Of a stretch of DNA of 64,000 nt, positions 48,201 to 60,900 are shown piece by piece; within the stretch, counting starts at the first letter, position 1, and each line of letters begins with the position of its first letter. The position numbers and the translations under genes are program-made. Below the pieces are notes generated by a model. It had not been told where the DNA came from. It saw nothing but the letters and a program-made list of their open reading frames with translations, and ran no database searches. This stretch comes from Mansonella perstans (lineage: Eukaryota > Nematoda > Chromadorea > Rhabditida > Onchocercidae): NCBI GenBank assembly GCA_037074765.1, contig JBAMDO010000180.1, positions 39,553 to 103,552 on the forward strand, in the 5' to 3' direction.

Positions 48201-51200
48201 CATTCCTTTACATCAGCATCCAGCGTCAAATATGATAATCCTTCACATGCAAACCTAGAAAATTATAAAAATATATTATGATAGCACAAACATTCTTCGA
48301 TTTTACGATTTCCACCTAAAATTTTCATCGGTTAATATTGGTAATCTTTAGCCACTATTTTGTTCATTGTTATTAAGAATAATTTGCTTCTTTACGTTAG
48401 CAAAAAAAACTGCAAAGAAATTTTAAAAATTATTGGAAACATTTTGAGTAATTTAATTACATATTTAATAATCCTTCCCCTCACCTTCGCACTTCTACAG
48501 AATAACGATTCACATCCAATAGGAATTTCTTGCATGTTTGAGCAAGTTTTAATGTGCTACCTTCTTGCATTGTTTGTTTAGCTGTATCATCACCTCCAGC
48601 TGAGGCGCATTTACATAAACCCACCAAGGCCTTTACTTTTACCATATCATCCTTCGAATCATATAGCTTCCGCAGAACTGGAACACCGAACTAAAAAAAA
48701 GAACCAAATATAATTATCACTTCTTCTCTAAGCACTTCTTTCTTTCTTTCATTTGAAAAACGTACTATGTTTTAAAATATTATTGCATTAGTCATTACCG
48801 AGGTTAGTTGCTCAGGTTGCAAATCTTTGAGCACCAAACGCTACCAAGAGATTAGTAAGTAATACACACCAGCAGTCACGCTCCTCTTTATCCGCTTTTT
48901 CTTGATTAGCGATCTCAAAGAGATGAACAAACCTTCAAAACGGTCACTGCTCGTTCATGTTTACTAACGGTATGAACAATTAGTTCAGCAGCCGTGCTTT
49001 GCTTTAAACTATCATCGCTACTGGCCATTTCAAGCATCAGTGATGTGATTTGATCATTTGTTACCAAACTTATGCCAACATCAACAGGACCCTGAAAAAT
49101 AACTTCAATTTTACTAAGAAAACTTCGATTTAAAGATATAAACTAAACTTACCTGAACGTATGATGAAATGATAACAATGATATGCAAAAAGTAAACGCC
49201 AAAATATAAAAGATATAAATAAAAGGAGTGCCAAAATAACTACATTTTTTCTTAGAGAAACACAAAATTACCTGCAGTAGGGTGATCAACATACATGCTA
49301 ATTTAACTCCCACTCCGGGTTTAGCGATATCGTTAAGCAGATTGCTGAAACGTGATGGAAAGTAAGTAAATGATATTTTCCTTATTCACAGTAATAAGTA
49401 AACAACAAAACGTTAATCACTAAATATTTTAATTAAGGAACGTTATTTTGGATTTGCTGCATCAAGCTATGTATCCACACTTCTTAGACTTCATGTTTCA
49501 TAAAATCGTGCCTTTTATATTTTATATGATCTTATTAAGTTATGTAATATAAAACAAACCGTTTGGAAAAAACTAACAGCTCTTGTACTTTCGTCCCAAC
49601 GGAATAATAAATTTAATTACTTACTTGAAGAAAGCATCCACTCTTTCTTTAAAAACTTGTCGTCGTGTATCGAAAACCATATCATCATACAGTCGTGTCA
49701 AGCAAACTGCCAAATGTTGCCGGGTTTCAGCAGTGACCGGATATTCACACTGCTCCGGTAACTGGGTTGAAACATGCAGTAATTTGAGAAGTCCTGTCAA
49801 ACTTAATAATTAAAAATATGAAAATTAACCATAATTTTATAGAATACTTCATGCAAAATAATTTTTCATTTCAAGCTTGAGGAAACAGCACACTGCAGTG
49901 AAACAAAGAATTAAAGAATACAAAGAGTGGTAAGCAAAAAATAAATCCACGTGAATTTTCCTGTGTCAAAAAATTCCATCGAATTATAATGTTCCTTTAT
50001 TTATTACTTCCTATTTTATGCTATAATATCAACAAATCACCTGATCGGTAAGATCTTCCAAAGCACTTGAACTTTCGATGTTGAGTTAACTTGAGACTTC
50101 ACATGCATAATGTGGTCATTTTAAACAATGACTCACAATCCCGCTGTCAAATCATATCAGTAAATGTTAGCTTTAACAACTTATAATTAGAAAACATAAC
50201 AGTCTGGAAATTAACCCCTGTCTTCGACAAATCTCCAGCTCCAACCACGCGGTAATCCACCGTCCATATGCATAAGATTTTTTAATAGAATATCAATTGT
50301 AATATCACGTTGTGGTGCTCCCACATTTACATCAGTTAACATTTCTTCCAGTTCCAAAATTAATCGTATAATATGTATTTTGTTTGCTGAAAAAGTATAA
50401 ATTTAAAAAGACATCAAGAACTAACAGCTAAGAAAATACAGCGATAGATGTAAACTTGATATGAGTAAATGAAAAGTGATTGGAGAAACAGTATTTTCCA
50501 GAAATTTCCATAAACCAAACTTACCCTCACAAACTTCAGGATCCGGCTTTATTTCTTTTTCTTGATTCATTTTAGCTAATGCATTAAACAAACGCTGGAT
50601 GATAATACCGCACGCATCGAGGTACTGCGAATATACACATTTATCCATAAGTCGACAAATTCTACGCATTCCCAAACTTTCCACAAGATACATTGCCTTA
50701 AAGAAGAATTTACGACAAAATTCCTATTTAAAAGATATAGAGCTAGTGAAATCTTAGCCAAGAGGCGTTTTAAACGAGATCTTAGTCGAGAGATTCTTTA
50801 AACAAAATAAGTAACTTAATGCAAGAATACTTCAAGAAATAGCTGACATCAATCTGCTGCATCGCATATTTGATTTCGCATCATTAAAAAAGAAGCTAAC
50901 TTGACCACTAGAAATTTCTGACCACATTAAAAGTCCTTTTGTATTAAAAAATTTGCGAATTGGACAAGGATAAAACCGAAAAAATAATGAAGATGTAGAA
51001 ATGAATACTCGATTGCTATTTTTCACCAGTTCGTCGAGAACTCGAGCTACCGCTACCACAATAGATTCATTTACCAAATTGTCATCAATTGTTTTGAGTA
51101 ATGTTTCCACAATTTTACCATCGTTCCAAACAAGTGACGCACCCGTTTCAGATTCGCGTGACAAAACCAATAAATTATTCATTGCCTTTAAGACCGATAT

Positions 51201-52496
51201 ATAAAAAAGACTTCATCTGCACCAGCATTCAAGATTTTTTTCTACTATACTGATCCATGACATCATATCATCATTTCAAATGAATTAAATGCCGACCTAT
51301 GATCCTCAAAGTCAGACTTATATCTGCTGAAAATATCAATATTGGTTAAAAAAACACGTTAACGTACAGTGGTTCTCTGTTCTAAGTCTCCATCGCCAAA
51401 TGCAAGCTTCTTCATATCATTCATGCGATTTTCCATACTCTGTGCAGCTTTTTTCTTCTCCTCACTCAATTTCAATATTCGTTGCAGCATTTCAATAACA
51501 CTGCTTAAAATGAATAAGCAGTTTTCGATCAAATTTTCCATAATTTAATAAACAATTTTACAATTTTAAAAATTTGCACAATTTAAACATATTCACTCAT
51601 TGTCTCGTCTTATTATCCTACCCATTGCTAAAGCTATCTAGATAAAAGCTTCCCAAAATCCGGTACTGTGCAGTAACTTTCATCTACACTAATGGAATGT
51701 GTTTTTTCCTTTTTTTAAACATTCACTGTAAGCAATAATTAAACTTAGTAACATTTAAATATATGTGATAACTAAATTTGCTAAAGATTCTTTATCAATA
51801 AATGATAGTTATCTCAGCTTTGCTGACAAATTTATTAACAAAGACTTCGATCTAATGAACCTATTTAAATTACGAATTATGTGTTTAGTGCTGCTAAGCT
51901 TAAATTTCCCATAGTATGACGAATTACATAAAATAATTGCCTATTTTTAGGTTCCAATCTCAGTGCATTTCGAGCATCCATGACAGCTCCACTATAATTT
52001 TCCATCTTTTCACGTGCCAAAGCTCGTCTGTAAAGTGCTTTTGCATCAGCACCATCAAATTCCAATGCTGCAAAAGAAAAAAAAAAGAACAAATTGTAAT
52101 AACAAACAATTCTATTGGATGAAAAAAAAATATTTAAAAAAATTTTTTTTTTTTAAAAATAACTGTTGCATAATATTCTGTCATGCAGTGAATATAATAC
52201 TAAAAATAAGCTTTTCTAAAAAGAAATTTCGAAATTGAATAATCAATATCAAACTGATAATTATCATAATTTAATTCATTACCTTGAGTAGCATCCAATT
52301 CACAACCTTCAAAATCATCCAATCGTAAACGTACCATTGCTCGATTTCGATATATTGTTGATTTCAATTTTTTTTCCGGATTTAACGCTAACGCTTCCGT
52401 ATAACAATCAATTGCTTCTTTTAATTGACCATTTTTAAACGCAGCATTACCATTATCTTTTAAATTTTCAGCACTTTGAAGCTTATCAGCATTCAT
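45266..52496 (-). CDS. unc-45: UNC-45 myosin chaperone (TPR + armadillo/UCS domains)
   Basis: This Hsp90 co-chaperone folds and assembles muscle myosin. Nineteen exons on the minus strand (52496-52283, 52067-51941, 51503-51368, 51185-51009, 50696-50525, 50386-50216, 49793-49625, 49344-49272, 49091-48933, 48840-48799, 48690-48485, 48254-48152, 47985-47881, 47670-47452, 47143-47063, 46966-46841, 46454-46290, 45963-45703, 45442-45266) make 960 residues in frame, the usual family length. The N-terminal TPR domain is residues 1-about 110 (LKDNGNAAFKNGQLKEAIDC, YRNRAMVRLRL, ALYRRALAREKM). The central and UCS armadillo region includes CEGLSYLTLDADVKEWI, QFAKHHVPETHPKDTDEYVE, PAMAFPGQRAYEVIHPLIEL, DRLKLWVLYSAEEDE and IQRRGLIGIANMIQSSEKVA. 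The second exon appears to end at a GC donor. A perfect hairpin lies just past the stop. Confidence 0.95.
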
Positions 52497-53367
52497 TTTT
52501 TTTTTTCTTCTTATTTCTATAAAATAAAAATATATTGCAAAAAATATTCCACTGATATCAAAAGACAGAAAATTACTGTTATACGAACAGATACGTCAAA
52601 AGAAATGATGTTTAGATGGTGCAGTACATCAATTTTCGTAAACATAATCAGAGCAATGATATATATATATGAGAACAAACATTAAAACAAATTTTATAGT
52701 ATACATCGTAACTACAGCGTAATATAAACAGTGCGCAATGAATAAGTCAACCGTGAAATTTAATCAAACCTGTTCCGATAGCTAATATGTTCGGGGAAAA
52801 TAAACCTTAAATGAGATTAGCATATAATCATAAGTCTCTTTTAATATACGTGAGATATGTTTAATTATACGTGAACGAAATCTTTATTTCAATAAAATAA
52901 ATACACAATACATGTTATCGATTGATATACGTCAAATGATGGAAGATAGCTACTACATTTTACATAGTTCGAAATAACACTAAGCCTGATAACCTTTATA
53001 TTTGAGTTTATCTGCGCAAAAAGATTGGGAAGAAATCGCGGTATATTTCGTGGTACATCCCGAGAGATGGTGAATTGTTTAAGTAATGCTACAGACAGAT
53101 ATGAGAATGGGAAGATGTTAAGATTGAAATGAAATAGAAGAATAGCTATGTGTGTTTTACTTTCTTTCTCTAGAGAAAAAATTAAACTCGATTTAAAAAA
53201 AAAAAAAAAAAGAAAAACACTATAATTAGGAAGTTAGATTGTTAGCATGGGAAATTAAGCAAACTACAAGTATTACGCTAACATAGCTCTTCCAAAACAC
53301 AGACGTATTAATCAACTATTGCCTACGATGAAGTAAATTTGTTGCACCAGCTAGTACGTCATTGCAC

Positions 53368-53520
53368 ACGTTACAACGTAAATCCGTTAGTAAGAATTGA
53401 TACATCCTTTATATACGTTACAACGTAAATGGTTAGACCAATTGGCACATCTATTACACACGTTACAACGTAAATTTTAGTATTGGACCACTGATGTCCT
53501 TTACGCATTACAACGTAAAT
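53368..53520. repeat. Four regularly spaced ACGTTACAACGTAAAT copies
   Basis: The 16-mer ACGTTACAACGTAAAT occurs at 53368-53383, 53415-53430 and 53460-53475, with a fourth, slightly changed copy (ACGCATTACAACGTAAAT context) at about 53505-53520. Start-to-start distances are 47, 45 and 45. The spacers between copies share only short fragments such as CATC. Confidence 0.85.
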
Positions 53521-54632
53521 TATATTTTGGCATTAAGATCAGAAAAAGATTTAAAACGTCCTGCTAAATGTATAAATGTATGACGGAAATCTAACGAGAT
53601 AGATGTTAAAAATTTTAACGCTTGGTGAAAGTTAAAAAGCAAACAATACATAACTTAACAGTTGCCAAAAAAAAGATGAAATTTTATAAAATATTTACAA
53701 ACAATATAACGTCAATGTTTTACTGCACGCAGTTATTAATTCAAAACGTGAATGTGTTACTTTAAATCTTTTAACCTGTTGCGTCATGAACCTATCGCTG
53801 TGCTTTCCTGCTTGATAGCAATAAAGTTTATCTCATTTCGGAATGTTCGATGAGAAGTGATTCTTCAACAAGAATTACACTCTAACTGTTCAGATTTCTT
53901 TCGTGCATAAGATACAAAAATATCCGATTTTCAACTTGATTCTTCGATCAAATCAAACTTTTATTCAGATTGAAATATCCGGTATTTACCAGTTGAATTA
54001 TCCAACTTCAGGATTTTATTATGTTTTGTAATGTATTTTAATAAGCTGCAGAATACTCAAGAAATTCCAGTAAATATGACTAATAAGTATGAGGCAGTAC
54101 AAAAGTCTTTTTTTTCCTCATTTAATGATAAGAATTGAATCATTAATTAACCGATTAATCAATTCAGCTATATGTAATACATCACTAAAAGAAAGCATTA
54201 CAATAAAAAAGGTATGCAACAAAAAAGTAAAAATTAAAAAATAATTTATAAACAAAGTTAACATATATATGTATATATGTATATTGATATCAATAACGCT
54301 AAATAGCTATTAATAAACAAAATAGAAATCAATTAACAAAACTAATTAATTAACTACAGCTAGGCACTAAAGTTTTTTTCAAATTTGCCAAAGATGTAAT
54401 GATAGTATTCGTAAAAATAGATAATTAAATTATTTATTTCTAGGTTCTTCAAATAATAAATGAATGCTACTTTTTTGGCTTCATTTTGTGCAAAGTATTT
54501 ATTTTTTCTTTTTCTTTTTTTATCGGCAAAATTTTTCACAGAAAAAAAAGAAGGAAAAAAAGAGGGACAAGTAAGGACAAATATTTTGTTGACCATCTCT
54601 CACTGAAGAGCTTTTTCTTTTTTATCTTACCG

Positions 54633-54890
54633 AAATATTTGAGTAAAATGAAATTTTCCTATTTTCGATCATTATTCTAGCGATGTTCTTTTGAAAAAAA
54701 AGAAAAAAAATTCATGGAAACAAAATTGGAATAATTCGGTTCTAGAATTGTTGAAATAAATTTCAAAAATATTTCAGTAAAATGAAATGTTCTTATTTTC
54801 GATCATTATTCTAGCAGTGTTCTTTTGAAAAAAATTCATGGAAATAAAACTAGAATAATTCGGTTTTAGAATTGCTGGAATAAATTTCAA
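54633..54890. repeat. 134-bp tandem duplication
   Basis: Copies begin at 54633 and 54767 with AAATATTT(G/C)AGTAAAATGAA and share TATTTTCGATCATTATTCTA and the AATAATTCGGTT block. They differ by several substitutions and a short A-run, so the event is moderately old. Confidence 0.85.
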
Positions 54891-57800
54891 ATAAAACATT
54901 TTGCTCAAAATAATGTTAAGAAATTACAGTTAATGTTTTAACATGGAAAAAAACGAAAAATAGTTGAAAAGAAATATTTGGCAGAAATTAATGACTAATG
55001 TAATCATAATAATCAATAATGATAATGGCGATAATAATAATAACAATAATTATAAGAATAGTAGTATTAATAACAATAATGATTACAATAATGATATTAA
55101 TAATAATGATACAATAATTCCAAAATATGTTGATAGGAAGTATACCTTGACTTATACCATATTATGTTTTTTTTTATTTTTTTAAAATGAGATTATTTAT
55201 AAATTCTATTTTTTTCAAATAACCCAAATATAATAATAATATTCTGATAATAATAATATTTAAATAATAATATTGTTTTGTTAAAAACAACAGTTCTCAA
55301 GCTTGCAACAATCTTCAAAAAAATAAAAAATGCTTAAAAACAAATTTACATATCATAATCGATTTAATTTAATTCGATCTAATTTCAGACAAACAATGCA
55401 TCGTCTGACAAATTGGCATGCAACTTTTCCGGATAGGTAAAAATCTGTAATGTTTTCATAAATAAATACAGTGGTGGCTGCTGTATGTTGAATTGGTTTG
55501 GAAATCAGGAGCATGAAATAACTCTTACTATGATCATTTTAAATCTTTATTTCAAATTATTTAAAAGTATTACTTTATTTTACTTTCCTTTTTCGAATTT
55601 GCATATCCCCACCTATTCCTGTCCCAGGTTTCATGATATTATAGTAAAACCATTGACAAAAAACAGCTGGACATTTACTTGGGCATTAGCTCATTTTGCA
55701 ATCATTAAATGTGCACAAATGAATATGACATTAACATAAATATGTATATATTATTACCAGCAATTTAATATCAATCATCATAAATTATCACCAGATGAAA
55801 TATCATTATTATTATTATCATCATCACCATCAAATAACTACAACATGTAAACAATCACTATAACCGTTTTAAGACGATAATTGAACCAACAATAAGTTAT
55901 GATTATTTGGTCAATAATTCTAAAATTTATCGATTTATTTTGTAAGACATCATAATTTTCCAAAAAAATCAATTCCATTTTAACCATCACTTTGATCAAC
56001 TAATCATTCTGAATCATTTTCTAAAAATAATGCTACTAAACACTAATGATCAGTTATGGCTTATATATCATTGCGATATGATTGGTGTGTTTGGCCATCA
56101 TAAATCTAATCTCTACACTGAGCTAAATAATAAATTTTGTTTTCCATCAACAAAATACTTTATATTTAGTGACACAAGTGTCATAATTTTAAATTAAATT
56201 TCAAATTACGTATAAATCAGATTTACAATAATTGAATAAATTATTGTAACTCGTTCATTTTTTATTGTCTTACATAACAATTCACATAAAACTTACTATA
56301 TTATTTGCACACGTAACATTTAAAGTTCCCCACTTGAGTAATACAAAATGGTATATAAACATGAAAATATTTTTGACGTTTCAAAAGAAGTTGAAAGAAA
56401 ACAAAAAGGCAAAACAACAATCTTGTCATCATAAATAAGAAAACTGAATTTTATCATATTTACAAATAATAATGATGATGATTGCAACGATAACGATAGT
56501 GATAACAACGATAACGGCAATGATAGCTATAGTTTATAATAATAGTGACGATGATTGATGAGATTTGATAGATAGTATGGCCTGAGCATTATAATTATGC
56601 GTCTTACAAGTATTCCTATTTCAGATTAGTAAACAAGAACAAAATTGATATTTAATTCTTTTTTTTTGTTATAAACATTCATATATCATAAAAGATTTAT
56701 TATTTATTATTTATGCTTATAAAATCGAAAAAAAAAGCCTATTTCTTTTATTCAACTCTCATTCAAATCATTAATACTTTTAAATTTTGCTGATGCTTAT
56801 ATTTCTACTAAAATAGATTAGTGTAGCGGACATTAGACAATATATTGAACTATTATGTGATTCATTCAGTATTTTCTGAAATTCATTTAGACAAAGTCAA
56901 TATCTAATAATGTTAGTAGGGACATCCATTTTTAAGGGACGTCATTAATTGAAAATGAAATTATTTGATTTTGAATGTTTGCGCTTTTTAGAATTATTTC
57001 AAACCTAACCTTATGAATGTTTAAAACCGATTCACCGGTTTTTTGTTTGTTTTTTTTGATGACAAGATTTAAAATTGATTATCAACTAACAAAAAGCGTC
57101 ATAATTAATATCTAAGAAAAACAACAAAAAAAAAGGAAGAGAAAATGAAACAGTGTATACGGTCAGTTAGTTAATTAGTTTAGCAGTGAATGATAGCATT
57201 TCTTTTTTTTTTTTTGAAAACAGAAAGGAAACAATTATTATACTGAGGTACACGTTTGTTATGACTAATTAAAAAATCTAATTTAAAATTGGAAAAAGTA
57301 AGATATAAAGAAAAACAAAAACAAGTAATTTAAACAAATATGATGCATTCTTATTGAATTTTAATCGTCAAAGAGCTCAAAGTTTCAAGCAAAATGAAAA
57401 TTCTGGAAATTTTGTTTTCATAGCAGCAATAGATGGAGTTTTAATTTTTAATAAATGATATGTTTTACTTAATTGAAGTAAAATAGGAACACCTCATATT
57501 AAAGTTCATAAGAAAACATTCAAATGCAAATCGGGGAAAATCTTTTTGAAAAAAATTTCTTGAGCTGAAGAAAACGTTTCATGGTAATTTTGAAATTTTG
57601 TTGGTAAAAATTTCTCAGGGCTAGGAAAAAACAAGAGCCGATAAGATTTGAAAAACAAATCAATTTTTTGCTGATTTAGAGCTGGATGTTAATCAAATTT
57701 TCTGAAAAGATTTTTTTTTCTGAACCATTAAAAATATATAAAATACAAAATAGAAAAAAAAATTATTACCATTGCTTTTTTAATTTAAAAATAATTAACA

Positions 57801-57973
57801 AATTTCGTTCTTTTCATCTTCAAGAATGCAACAACTTACGGTGAACAATGATAGTATGTAATTAACAAAAATGAATGAGAAAGGATTTCGTGCCTTATGG
57901 AAATGATTTAAATTTTGAAAGGAAAAAACCGGAAGAGAATAAAAATGAATTAATTTTTAATACAAATTAATAA

Positions 57974-60900
57974 TTAGGCATAAAATTCTTTTGTTGGTGC
58001 TTTTTGATAGGCATATGAATAATGTGGAGGTTGTTTAGGTTCATCCAAAGCATAGCTACCTTCATCTTTCTTCCGCATCCGATACACGATAAACATCACC
58101 AATAAAATTATTGCCAAAATACCAACTACAATAGCACCAATTAGGGCTGAAAAAAAATTTATAAAACTAAAATATTCGAAAAATAAATGAATAAAGAAAA
58201 TATTTAAAAATATTTATTATTTATAAGATGAGAAAAATTTGAAAAACTTTCTTTTCAAAAAAAAAAAATATAATTTTGTTTTTTTTTGGTTACTTTGCTA
58301 CGACTTATTATTAGCTTTTCTTTGCACAATTTCATATTATTTTAAAACATTGTGCATGAAATGAAATCAATTAGTAATTTAAAATTAGTCTTTCGATAAT
58401 ATCACGAACTATGTTGTAATAGACATAAAATTAGATGGATTAAGCTCTTATCATAAATTATTCACAGAAATTTGAAATTATCAATGATTCATTCATTTAT
58501 GAGTTATAAAAAAATTTTTCATATTTATTTGTAAATTTTAATAAAAAATTAATAAAACGTTTTTTGTCATTATTTGTCTACTTCTTCCACAAAAAAAGAA
58601 AAAACGACAATTTCTGGAGAAAATTTTTCTCTTCCTATTTCTGATATGCTGATTAATACAATGATAATACAACACTTTCTATTTTCGATATGCTAATAAT
58701 TTGATGATAATATGATACAGCTTTCTATTCCGCTATAATGATAAAACAATTATGATCTGATACAACTTTATATTTCGGATACACTGATAATATGATACAT
58801 TCCCTTATTTTATTGATCTAAAAGTTGTCTTCAAATCATACCACAACTAAATTTTGATTTAGAATTTACAGCCTTCTGGCTTTCATTTATTTCCGCGAAA
58901 TACGATGACCCCCTACGGACCATTCTATCATTAGCTTTCCAATTCATCTCCATCCTTTCTATATCTTTAAATGACCAACAGCCATTTCCTATCATCAAAA
59001 TGATTTTCAGCTATATGGTAATAACAATTGTCCCCATTCATTGCTGTTAAATAAGAGGAAAAAAAAAAAAAAAAAATCAATAGCAGTTAAGGTTACGAAG
59101 AGTAAACATAATTTGATAAATAACAATAACGCTGGTAAAATACACCCACCAGAACATCATAAATCTTTTTTCATTACTTGCTTCGTTAACTATTAATCAC
59201 TATTGATTAAAGCTATATTCTAATTAAACAAAATTAAATGAAAGCCGAAAAGAACATATTTTAATAAAAGAATTTGTATCGATCGATTCATTAATATGCT
59301 ATGTTTAAAAATATAAATTAATTTACATAACAATCTGTCTAATTTATGCTAAATTTTTACTAATTTATCTAGCAAATTTTGTTTGTTTTATTATCATAAA
59401 TAAATTAAAAAAAAAGTTAACAACTTATCAGCAATTCAGTATTATTATATTTTGAATATATTGATAAATTCAAATTATTTAAAATTGGTACTTCTCGTTG
59501 TCTAACTCAAAATCATTTTACAATAATTTACAATAATCGTCAAGTTAATCTGCTTTTTATTTCTTTCGGCTCTTTTTTTTTCACATTGACCAAATATCTT
59601 TTAATTGATACGGATAATCCTTGCACAATTCATTGAGATAATCTATCATTAAAGTATTTTAATTATTCTTCAAAACGATAAAATTACCATTCAAAACACT
59701 TTTCTTCATATCTAAATGATACGATCTTACGATTATTTCCACTTATGTTGGTTTTATAATTAATGTTAACAGTTTATTAGAAATCATTCATTTTTCATCT
59801 TTCTCACACATTTTCTTCGTTTTCTCTTTTTTCTGTTAAATTTTTTTTTTTTTTTTTTATGATTTTGTTAAAATGCAATCAACAAGCGTAATTCTTTTGC
59901 ATCATACACATGTCATTTTTTCCGGACAAATTGATGATTTTATGCAAGAAAGGCGTTCCCTTTTTACCACTTTTTTTTTTTGAAGATGCCGCATATTTTG
60001 TTGAAGGAACAAAGAAGGATGAATAGATCGAATCGGGTCGGGTTGGAACGGAAAGATTTTATGGGTCGTTGAGTATCTATCCTTATTTCTCCTCGCATTC
60101 ATTCTTCATCATCCAATTTCATTCATTCATTTCATTTATTTATAAAAGGATATTATCGGTTGTCATCTACGGTCATTTTTAGAATGGATATTAGAATGAT
60201 CGTTGAATGTGGAATAAAACTGATATATACATATATTTTACGAAAAGAAATTGGCAAATTAAACTTAAAAGATTAAAAGTTTCTTTGATCCAATCAAAAG
60301 AAAAAAAAATTAACGATCGTTAATAAAAACCAACGATCGTATGAACATTTTTCTTTTGTTACTTTTTTTTTAATTACCTTTTCTTTGAGATTTCTTAGAT
60401 AAATGTTGATTTTTATAGGACAACTGCAATTATAAATCGACGGATATTTCTTTGAGATAGCATCACTAAGTTATTGATATCAAAAGACTAATTTTGAAAT
60501 GAAGAGAGTTATATAAATTCGATCGAAAAAAAAAATTTATCAAATCGTCGGTTAGTTGGCCAGTTAATGATTAAGATAATGTAGTAGTAGTAGGAGTGGT
60601 TGTTATTAATGTTATTGCTATTATTGAAATTAATAGAACAAAATGAGAAATTGAATTAAAACAAGGGGTGATGAATGAAAATTACTTTGAAATAGAAATA
60701 TGCAAATGCACCATAGCACTGCATAGGAGATTATGACAATCTTTTAAAATCATCAATAGTGTGACCTATTGATCAGCTGACTACCTACTGGGAATGTTTA
60801 ATTATCAAAAGAGGATTAGTGCTGGAATTGATCATCAAGGTCATCATTAGATCAGGTCAAAATACTACTGTAAAGGAATGTTATATCACTGAAATAAAAA

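Larger units (their letters stand above)
52497..57973. other. 5.5-kb gene-poor region between unc-45 and syndecan
   Basis: No gene is supported. It should contain the unc-45 promoter (right of 52496) and the syndecan 3' UTR (left of 57974). Contents noted: a four-copy spaced 16-mer at 53368-53520, a 134-bp tandem duplication at 54633-54890, AAT-rich simple sequence at about 55010-55120 and 55235-55280, and many A/T homopolymers. Confidence 0.5.
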
